Below are positions 13,727 through 18,871 of a stretch of DNA of 18,871 nucleotides, piece by piece. Made by a program: the position numbers and the translations under genes. The notes beneath the pieces are model-generated. The model was given only the letters and a program-made list of their open reading frames with translations. It was not told where the DNA came from and did not search any database. This DNA is from an uncultured Bacteroidia bacterium (lineage in GTDB: Bacteria; Bacteroidota; Bacteroidia; Bacteroidales; CAJPTX01). The DNA is taken from the NCBI GenBank assembly GCA_938040915.1, contig CALHZE010000013.1:1-18871 (forward strand), given 5' to 3'. Position 1 is the first letter of the stretch. Every line of letters begins with the position of its first letter.

Positions 13727-14803
13727 CTATACATGCTCTGGGGCGGCGTCCTCAAGCCCCTTCACCAACTGGCGGATCTCCTGCTCGCGCCCCACGGGGC
13801 AAATCAGCAACTCGTCGCCGTGCCACGCTACGATATAACCCTCTAGCCCGATCGCCGCCACCAAGCGTCCCGACGGCGTGTGAAAGATGTTGTGGTGCGA
13901 ATCGCGCGCCACGTACGTCCCCACCACGCCCGCATTCCCCGACGCATCCTGTGGCATATAGGTCGCTATCGACCGCCACGACCCAAGGTCTGACCACGGG
14001 AAGTCGGCGCGCACCACATAGACCTCCGGCGAGCGCTCAAGGATGCCGTTATCTATCGATACCTCAGGGCACACGGCATACGCCGCAGGCAGCTCCTCCG
14101 CCCACGAACCACTTTTTTGCAAAGGAGAAAGAGAGGCAACCACTTGCGGCAAAAAACGCTCGAGCGACGCCGAGAGCGCCGCGACGCGCCACACGAAGAT
14201 GCCGCTGTTCCACAGGTGTTGTCCGTCGCGGCAGTAAGCCTCTGCCGTCTCGTGGTCGGGCTTCTCTTTGAAGGCGAGTACCTTGGTAACCTCCCCTTCC
14301 CCAGACGCATGGATATAGCCATAGCCCGTTTCCGGACGCAAGGGCTTTAACCCGAAGGTGATCAGTGCCTCAGGGTGCGCAGCGGTGTGTCGCAAGGCTG
14401 CCCCCACGCTCTGTGCAAAGGCAGAAAGGTCGGGGATGTGATGGTCGCTCGAAAGCACAAGCATGGTCGCTTCTTGCGCGCCTCGTGGGTCGTGTTGCGC
14501 GATCCACAGTGCCGCCAATGCCAGACACGGCGCGGTGTTACACTTGCGCGGTTCTCCCACGATATTCTCTGTCGGTAGCGTCGGTAGTTGTGTGCTGACA
14601 AGCCCCACGTACTCCGCTGCCGTTATCACCAGTACGTGCGAGGGGGCGGTAAAGTGGCACGCCCGCGCAAAGGCACTCTGCAGGAGCGTCTGCCCCTCCC
14701 CCACGAGGTCTAGGAATTGTTTCGGTGCTCGACGTGTGCTCGCGGGCCACAGGCGTAAGCCCCCCCCGCCAGCCATAATGACCACGTAAAGGTTCTCTTG
14801 CAT
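13727..14803 (-). CDS. manC: Mannose-1-phosphate guanylyltransferase, single-domain form
   Basis: 358-residue nucleotidyltransferase making GDP-mannose from mannose-1-phosphate and GTP. Signature loop AGGGGLRLWPAS at 11-22 (consensus GGGGTRLWP; Thr is replaced by Leu, the Arg is kept), PKQF with K28, EPRKCNTAPC at 84-93, SSDHHI with D120, ETGYGYIH, and FKEKPD. WNSGIFVWR follows. The length corresponds to the short form without a C-terminal phosphomannose isomerase domain. ATG 14803 lies three bases after the stop of the glycosyltransferase gene, indicating translational coupling, and prfB follows by 14 bases. GDP-mannose would feed LPS or capsule glycosylation. An enzyme for another sugar-1-phosphate in the same family is less likely. 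Confidence 0.88.
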   Translation of the reverse strand: MQENLYVVIMAGGGGLRLWPASTRRAPKQFLDLVGEGQTLLQSAFARACHFTAPSHVLVITAAEYVGLVSTQLPTLPTENIVGEPRKCNTAPCLALAALWIAQHDPRGAQEATMLVLSSDHHIPDLSAFAQSVGAALRHTAAHPEALITFGLKPLRPETGYGYIHASGEGEVTKVLAFKEKPDHETAEAYCRDGQHLWNSGIFVWRVAALSASLERFLPQVVASLSPLQKSGSWAEELPAAYAVCPEVSIDNGILERSPEVYVVRADFPWSDLGSWRSIATYMPQDASGNAGVVGTYVARDSHHNIFHTPSGRLVAAIGLEGYIVAWHGDELLICPVGREQEIRQLVKGLEDAAPEHV

Positions 14804-14806
14804 ATC

Positions 14807-15619
14807 TTATGGGTTTGAAGAAGCCTCCTCTTCTGAAAAGGCTCGTAGATCTGGGTCTTCTGCGCCGCGATGTTGCGCCTCATAGAGCTTGGCGAGGGTG
14901 GCAAACTTATACATGGCTTGGAGGCGAGCGTGAATATACCCCGCGCGTCCCTCGCGAACCCCCCCTTTTAGCCAATAAGCCTTGACAAAACGCACCCACG
15001 GTGCAAATAGCAGCTTAAACCACGAGACACGTTGTCCCTTGCGCCGCTCCAGTTCCTTGTCGGTATATTGGTCGATCTTTTGCAAACGCAAGCTGACTGA
15101 CGGATTGATAAGGTGGATAAAGGCCAGCTCCGTCCGCCTCGCCGAGATCGTCAGCGTGCGTCCCCGAATCTCGGGTTGATGGTGGATGTAAGGCGGCCAA
15201 TAGACCACATCGCGACGAAAAAAGCGACACGTATAGTCGGGGTAGTCATTGCGCATCCATTGCCCGAGAAAGTAGTTCTTGCGCGGGATGCGAACCCCCT
15301 CCTCTGGGTTCGTCTTTGCTACGTGGGCTCGCAAATAAGCCGCGAGTGCGGGCGTCACGAGCTCGTCGGCATCTACCACGAGCACCCACTCACAGTCCGC
15401 ACTCCCGATAGCAAAGTTGCGTGCCGGCTCGACGAACCCCGCGGGCGGATGGGTGACCACCTTACAGCCGTAACGCGCCGCCAACGATAGCGTCGCATCG
15501 GTGCTCCCCATATCGCAAATCACGACTTGGTCAAAAACTTTTACCGAACGAAGCACACGCTCTAAGTGCTGTGCAGCATTGAGTGTATTGATCACTACCG
15601 AAATTTCTCCGCGCCGCAT
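14807..15619 (-). CDS. Family 2 glycosyltransferase, WaaE/KdtX-like
   Basis: 270-residue GT-A glycosyltransferase. ISVVINTLNAAQHL at 6-19 is the nucleotide-sugar-binding start, CDMGSTDAT at 35-43 follows, and VLVVDADELV at 79-88 carries the DxD metal motif (D83, D85). The middle (RIPRKNYFLGQWMR, CRFFRRD) resembles WaaE/KdtX proteins that add glucose to the LPS inner core, but donor and acceptor cannot be read from the sequence. The C-terminus has a basic, aromatic segment (WFKLLFAPWVRFVKAYWLKG) likely to lie on the membrane. ATG 15619 starts the first strand closely. It is the first gene of a probable glycosyltransferase-manC-prfB transcript and has a TAnnTTTG box upstream. Confidence 0.88.
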   Translation of the reverse strand: MRRGEISVVINTLNAAQHLERVLRSVKVFDQVVICDMGSTDATLSLAARYGCKVVTHPPAGFVEPARNFAIGSADCEWVLVVDADELVTPALAAYLRAHVAKTNPEEGVRIPRKNYFLGQWMRNDYPDYTCRFFRRDVVYWPPYIHHQPEIRGRTLTISARRTELAFIHLINPSVSLRLQKIDQYTDKELERRKGQRVSWFKLLFAPWVRFVKAYWLKGGVREGRAGYIHARLQAMYKFATLAKLYEAQHRGAEDPDLRAFSEEEASSNP

Positions 15620-15645
15620 CTATCGCCTTTCCTCTATTTCTGCCT

Positions 15646-15653
15646 CAAAGGTA
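15646..15653 (-). promoter_or_regulatory. Candidate -7 box of the glycosyltransferase operon
   Basis: Minus strand TACCTTTG (15653-15646) matches TAnnTTTG exactly, 26 bases before the ATG at 15619. The expected -33 TTTG is not seen at 19-21 bases, so strength is uncertain. Confidence 0.45.
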
Positions 15654-15732
15654 GCGAATCTGTTTGTAGGTAGGGCTCTATGAGGTGCGAAGGACTGCGC
15701 GTCTGGATAGGCACCTAGATGTTGCGAAGGCG

Positions 15733-15764
15733 CTCCCGTCCGGAGAAACTATTCCCGTCGGAAT
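15733..15764. promoter_or_regulatory. Tandem palindromes, candidate operator
   Basis: Two small palindromes share a core: CTCC-CGTCC-GGAG at 15733-15745 and ATTCC-CGTC-GGAAT at 15751-15764. TCCCGTCCGGA and TCCCGTCGGA recur with about 19 bases between centres, close to two helical turns. They sit in the divergent gap between the glycosyltransferase and the lipoprotein gene and could bind a regulator of either. Confidence 0.35.
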
Positions 15765-15812
15765 ACGTTAAACGAATACATAACCTCTCAACTGAGTCGC
15801 TACATCGGCGAA

Positions 15813-15830
15813 GTTAGAGACAACTCTAAC
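15813..15830 (+). promoter_or_regulatory. Hairpin directly before the lipoprotein start codon
   Basis: GTTAGAG at 15813-15819 and CTCTAAC at 15824-15830 form a perfect 7-bp stem with an ACAA loop, ending three bases before the ATG at 15834. In RNA it would sit where the ribosome loads. It may control translation. Confidence 0.45.
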
Positions 15831-15833
15831 AAA

Positions 15834-16523
15834 ATGATGAAACGAATCAACGTGTTGGACATCTTGCTACTCGCCAGCTTCAGCTTTCTAGTCGTAGCCT
15901 GTGGCTACAATACCGAGTACGAGTCAAAATATAAGAGCCAACTCCCTGGCGTGTGGATCGCAAAACGTTTGCCGCAAGTGGAAGGGCTCTCGGTCGAAGA
16001 GTATGTGCGTACGATGCAGCTCTTACCCATCGATAGTGATGCGCGCACGATCTACTCCTTCCGGCAAAACGGTCGCCTGAGTTACTATCCCTTTGTCCAA
16101 GAGCGAGGGGTCTACGTCCCTGGGAACAAGCTGGAGGGGCGATGGACGATCCGCGGCAATACGCTCTACATAGCCCAAGGGACGTTCCCACTGATCCCGA
16201 TGTACGAAGTTGCTTTTACCGACTCGAGCCTCGTGCTCCGACAGACGCGACAGATGCAGCAAGACTACCTTGAGGCGCTCATCAGTGCCTGTAACGATCG
16301 GCTCGATCGCAACGCCAATCAGCATCAGCTCGAGATCGTGAACTGCAAGACAATACTTGCCAATGCACAAGACATGCAGCGACGCATTGCGCGCCTGCAT
16401 GGGGACTATGCTGTCTCGCGAAACTATACCCTCCGCGAGACCGAACCGACAGAGGAGGATACGGACCTCGAAATGGCGGTCGAGATTCCTAGCAAGGAGC
16501 AAAAACCGCGCTATGCAGAGTAA
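15834..16523 (+). CDS. Small predicted lipoprotein with a lipocalin-like segment
   Basis: 229 residues from the first ATG; a second ATG follows immediately and could also serve. The signal peptide (MKRINVLDILLLASFSFLVVAC) has its lipobox Cys at 23. Residues 37-140 have the look of a lipocalin-like sandwich: LPGVWIAKRL, IYSFRQNGRLSYY, LEGRWTIRGNTLYIA and YEVAFTDSSLVLRQ, a succession of strands like those in many Bacteroidota lipoproteins of unknown role. After it comes a helical region to about 195 and an acidic tail ending KPRYAE. Two cysteines (CNDRLDR, NCKTIL) lie in the helical region and could pair. I do not recognise a named family. The gene is isolated, divergent from the glycosyltransferase, and its last codons lie in the stem of a terminator. 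Confidence 0.8.
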   Translation: MMKRINVLDILLLASFSFLVVACGYNTEYESKYKSQLPGVWIAKRLPQVEGLSVEEYVRTMQLLPIDSDARTIYSFRQNGRLSYYPFVQERGVYVPGNKLEGRWTIRGNTLYIAQGTFPLIPMYEVAFTDSSLVLRQTRQMQQDYLEALISACNDRLDRNANQHQLEIVNCKTILANAQDMQRRIARLHGDYAVSRNYTLRETEPTEEDTDLEMAVEIPSKEQKPRYAE

Positions 16524-16548
16524 TACTACTACGCATAGCGCGGTTTTT
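16501..16548 (+). terminator. Intrinsic terminator overlapping the lipoprotein 3' end
   Basis: AAAAACCGCGCTATGC at 16501-16516 pairs perfectly with GCATAGCGCGGTTTTT at 16533-16548. The stop codon of the lipoprotein is in the loop and its codons for KPRYA form the left arm. Five A and five T flank the stem, so it may also act on minus-strand transcripts from rfbB. Confidence 0.9.
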
Positions 16549-16845
16549 ACTTCGACGAGCTCGAGAAGGGGGGGATGACCGAGGCGATATTAAGAGCGGA
16601 CGAGGCGAGGGGGGGCGCAATGTGCGGGCAATACGTAATCACCACGGCGCGCCTTGCAGGGACGTCAGGTTGTGCCCCTAGAGATTCGTAGGGTAATGAT
16701 TGTTAACGTTAACGGAGTACGGACGCAGCGTAATGCGTCCGTACTTTTTTTGAGGGGGAAAGCAGTACAGATGACTGACCATTCGGGGTAACCCTTTGCC
16801 CGCCCATCGAGCCCCCACCGCCGTCTATGTAAGACTTACCGGCTC
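16549..16845. other. Convergent intergenic region, no gene
   Basis: 297 bases between the lipoprotein and rfbB. It holds two runs of seven G (16568-16574, 16609-16615), the palindrome GTTAACGTTAAC at 16702-16713 and the terminator at 16717-16751. Nothing coding is apparent, and no obvious minus-strand terminator for rfbB was found; GTAAGTCTTAC just past its stop is a short palindrome without a T-run. Confidence 0.6.
16717..16751 (+). terminator. Second strong plus-strand terminator, no obvious gene
   Basis: GTACGGACGCA at 16717-16727 and TGCGTCCGTAC at 16734-16744 form a perfect 11-bp stem with loop GCGTAA and are followed by seven T. It lies about 170 bases after the lipoprotein terminator, so it is either a backup or ends a small transcript arising in between. 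The left arm shares TACGGACGCA with the intergenic element at 1015-1024. Confidence 0.85.
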
Positions 16846-17832
16846 TTAGCGCAAATACCAGTCTACCGTCTTGCGCAACCCCTCCTCAAAGGAGACCTGA
16901 GGCGCCCACCCGATCGAGGTGCGGAGCTTCGTGGCATCGATCGCATAACGAAAATCATGACCCAACCGATCGGCGACAAACTCGATGAGCGAGAGGCTCG
17001 CCCCCTCAGGACGTCCGAGGCGAGCGTCGACGAGCGCAATAAGACGCTTTACGAGGGCTAGATTCGTCGTTTCGTAACCACCACCAATATTATATACCTC
17101 TCCGAGTGTCCTGTGCTGGAAAATAGCCTCTATTGCGCGAACGTGATCTTCGACAAAAAGCCAGTCGCGGATGTTCTCGCCCGTCCCATACACGGGGATG
17201 GGTTGCGAGTTTACGATGCGGTCTATCACCAAAGGGATGAGCTTTTCGCTGTGTTGACGCGGTCCGTAGTTGTTCGAACAGTGGGAGATAACCACCGGCA
17301 ACCCATAAGTTGCGCCGTAGGCTTTGACAAAATGGTCACTGCTCGCCTTGCTGGCCGAGTAGGGTGAGTGGGGGTCGTAACAGTCGCTTTCTCTAAACGG
17401 ACGCCCATCTAAGGGGAGGGCACCATAGACCTCATCTGTCGATATGTGGTAAAAGGTGCGCCCTAGCTGGTGCGGACGCCACGTCGCGCGTGCACACTCT
17501 AGCAGGTTGAGTGTCCCCAAAACATTGGTCTCGACAAAAGCAAACGGGGAGGCGATGGAACGGTCTACGTGGCTCTCGGCGGCCAAGTGTATTACCCCCC
17601 AGGGCTGGTAGGTCGCAAAAAGATGACGCAACGCATCGAGGTCACAAATGTCTACCTGCTGGAAGAGGTAATTGGGCGCATGCTCGATAGCCTTCAGATA
17701 ATCGAGGTTCGCGGCGTATGTGAGCTTGTCTAGGTTGACAAAGTGGGTGTCGGGGTAGCGTGGCACAAGATAGAGCAAAAGGTTCGAACCGATGAACCCC
17801 GCCCCGCCCGTAATAAAGACCGTCGGTTTCAT
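16846..17832 (-). CDS. rfbB: dTDP-glucose 4,6-dehydratase
   Basis: 328-residue short-chain dehydrogenase/reductase converting dTDP-glucose to dTDP-4-keto-6-deoxyglucose on the way to dTDP-rhamnose and related sugars. NAD-binding GGAGFIGS is at 9-16, the catalytic T132-D133-E134 is in ISTDEVYGAL, and Y158/K162 are in PYSASKAS. HLAAESHVDRS and the C-terminal RDWLFVEDHVRAI also fit. ATG 17832 begins MKPTVFITGG; the longer in-frame extension overlaps rfbA and is not real. The ATG overlaps the rfbA TGA (ATGA), so translation is coupled. Confidence 0.97.
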   Translation of the reverse strand: MKPTVFITGGAGFIGSNLLLYLVPRYPDTHFVNLDKLTYAANLDYLKAIEHAPNYLFQQVDICDLDALRHLFATYQPWGVIHLAAESHVDRSIASPFAFVETNVLGTLNLLECARATWRPHQLGRTFYHISTDEVYGALPLDGRPFRESDCYDPHSPYSASKASSDHFVKAYGATYGLPVVISHCSNNYGPRQHSEKLIPLVIDRIVNSQPIPVYGTGENIRDWLFVEDHVRAIEAIFQHRTLGEVYNIGGGYETTNLALVKRLIALVDARLGRPEGASLSLIEFVADRLGHDFRYAIDATKLRTSIGWAPQVSFEEGLRKTVDWYLR

Positions 17833-18701
17833 TTTGCTAATAATTGGTGTAGATAGACGCCATACGCCGTGTTCCCCATCTGTTGCGCACGCTGCGCTAG
17901 CTCGGTGCGCGAGATCCATCCGTGCCCGTAAGCGATTTCCTCCAAACACGCCACCATGAGCCCCTGCCGCCGTTGTGTCGCAGAGATAAACGACGAAGCG
18001 TCGAGGAGCGAGTCGTGTGTCCCCGTGTCGAGCCACGAGAACCCTCGCCCAAACTTGATGAGCTGCATCTCGCCCCGCGCTACATAGACTTGGTTGACCG
18101 AGGTGATCTCGAGCTCCCCGCGTGCAGAGGGCTTCACCGCCGCAGCAATATCTAGCACCGAATTGGGGTAAAAATAAAGCCCCACCACCGCGTATGGACT
18201 CTTGGGGTGGCGCGGCTTCTCTTCGATCCCGACCACGTTCCCAGCCTCGTCAAACTCGGCTACCCCATAGCGATTAGGGTCTGAGACCAGATAGCCAAAG
18301 ATGGTCGCAAGCCCCTCGTCGAGGCGCGCCCGAGCCTGCCCGAGGAGGGCCGAAAAACCCTGTCCGTAAAAGATGTTATCGCCGAGGATAAGGACGACGC
18401 TGTCGTCCCCCACAAAGTCGCGCCCGATAACCAAGGCTTGCGCAAGCCCCTCTGGGCGCGGCTGTTCGGCGTAGGTAAGGTGAATGCCAAAAGCGCTCCC
18501 GTCGCCCAAAAGACGCTCAAAGAGCGGAAGGTCGGTCGGCGTGGATATGAGCAAGATATCGCGTATGCCCGCTAACATCAACACCGAAAGCGGGTAATAG
18601 ACCATCGGTTTGTCATAGACGGGTAAAAGCTGCTTGCTTACCGCCAGCGTCAACGGATAGAGGCGCGAGCCACTTCCACCCGCCAGAATAATCCCTTTCA
18701 T
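17829..18701 (-). CDS. rfbA: Glucose-1-phosphate thymidylyltransferase
   Basis: 290-residue enzyme making dTDP-glucose from glucose-1-phosphate and dTTP, the first step of dTDP-sugar synthesis. MKGIILAGGSGSRLYPLT carries the nucleotide-binding loop (Ser where Thr is usual before the Arg), followed by SKQLLPVYDKPMVYYPLS, LGDNIFYG, IEEKP and WLDTGTHDSL, all diagnostic of RfbA/RmlA. ATG 18701 gives the canonical start; a GTG two codons earlier is less likely. It lies 38 bases after a yggS-family gene with a -7 box in the gap, and overlaps rfbB. rfbC and rfbD are not in the window. Confidence 0.97.
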   Translation of the reverse strand: MKGIILAGGSGSRLYPLTLAVSKQLLPVYDKPMVYYPLSVLMLAGIRDILLISTPTDLPLFERLLGDGSAFGIHLTYAEQPRPEGLAQALVIGRDFVGDDSVVLILGDNIFYGQGFSALLGQARARLDEGLATIFGYLVSDPNRYGVAEFDEAGNVVGIEEKPRHPKSPYAVVGLYFYPNSVLDIAAAVKPSARGELEITSVNQVYVARGEMQLIKFGRGFSWLDTGTHDSLLDASSFISATQRRQGLMVACLEEIAYGHGWISRTELAQRAQQMGNTAYGVYLHQLLAK

Positions 18702-18726
18702 TGGCACATTGCTAGATGATTGCCTT

Positions 18727-18734
18727 CAAAAATA
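18727..18734 (-). promoter_or_regulatory. Candidate -7 box of rfbAB
   Basis: Minus strand TATTTTTG (18734-18727) matches TAnnTTTG exactly, 25 bases before the rfbA ATG, in the short gap after yggS. No clear TTTG -33 is seen in the upstream yggS coding sequence. Confidence 0.45.
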
Positions 18735-18739
18735 AAACA

Positions 18740-18871
18740 TTAGGCGTAGTCGCGCGCGCCGAAGATCCGACTCCCGATCCGAACAAGGGTAGACCCCTCG
18801 GCAATGGCCAGTGGATAGTCGCCCGACATCCCCATCGAGAGCGTCGTGAGCCCTAAGGCGGGGGCAAGCCC
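18740..18871 (-). CDS. YggS-family pyridoxal-phosphate homeostasis protein, 3' end only
   Basis: The last 43 codons of a gene that continues past the right edge. The visible peptide contains LSMGMSGDYPLAIAEGST and ends VRIGSRIFGARDYA, which match the family pattern LSMGMSxD...AIxxGSTxVRIGxxIFG, including the residues that hold the PLP phosphate. These proteins bind PLP without a known catalytic reaction and affect vitamin B6 and amino-acid balance. TAA is at 18742-18740. rfbA follows in the same direction. Confidence 0.92.
   Translation of the reverse strand, partial: GLAPALGLTTLSMGMSGDYPLAIAEGSTLVRIGSRIFGARDYA

Noticed and set aside
13693..14271. A 192-codon plus-strand open frame opposite manC.
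   Set aside because: Arg/Pro/Thr-rich product typical of an antisense shadow of a GC-rich gene; manC on the other strand has clear motifs.
16846..18036. A longer rfbB start that adds 68 residues.
   Set aside because: The added part overlaps rfbA in another frame and does not resemble any Rossmann-fold N-terminus; MKPTVFITGG is canonical.

Overview
The window looks like ordinary chromosome from a member of the Bacteroidota, most probably Porphyromonas or a close relative. Evidence: PorW/SprE- and PorX-type proteins of the type IX secretion system (T9SS), a Bacteroidota-type lptE / TPR-protein / secG cluster, a BT_3928-type DoxX protein, a glutamate dehydrogenase close to the P. gingivalis enzyme, and start codons almost without Shine-Dalgarno sequences. 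Three intergenic sites match the Bacteroidota -7 promoter box TAnnTTTG exactly, and a fourth is one base off with a well spaced TTTG -33 element. Base composition looks moderately GC-rich. I saw no insertion sequence, prophage, CRISPR array, tRNA or rRNA.

Layout. Positions 2-952: 3' part of ddl (peptidoglycan precursor ligase), then a 243-bp gap with a long imperfect inverted repeat. Positions 1196-10467, all plus strand: porW-like lipoprotein, porX, tsaE, a DoxX/thioredoxin-like membrane protein, a sigma-54 activator without a receiver domain, lptE, a TPR-containing hypothetical protein, and secG. This block joins T9SS regulation, tRNA t6A modification, LPS export and Sec translocation. Positions 10468-11182 hold no confident gene: a structured 3' region with a terminator, an unrecognised minus-strand coding remnant, and the gdhA terminator.

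Positions 11183-15619, all minus strand, in transcription order: a family-2 glycosyltransferase, manC (GDP-mannose supply) and prfB (release factor 2), tightly packed, then gdhA with its own promoter. prfB contains a complete programmed +1 frameshift site (CTT TGA C with a GGGGAGG sequence three bases upstream), so its N-terminal 22 codons lie in another frame from the rest. Positions 15834-16525: a small lipoprotein on the plus strand, with palindromes in its leader and a terminator that starts inside its coding sequence. Positions 16549-16845: a gap with a second strong terminator. Positions 16846-18871, minus strand: the 3' end of a yggS-family gene, then rfbA and rfbB (dTDP-glucose, then dTDP-4-keto-6-deoxyglucose), joined by an ATGA overlap.

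Functionally the window is mostly envelope biology: cell-wall precursor, T9SS, LPS transport, Sec, and nucleotide sugars for surface polysaccharide, mixed with housekeeping translation genes. I found no convincing wholly new system. The observations most worth a check are the porW-porX linkage, the receiver-less sigma-54 activator inside the envelope operon, the prfB recoding site in an organism whose starts lack Shine-Dalgarno sequences, and several structured intergenic elements.
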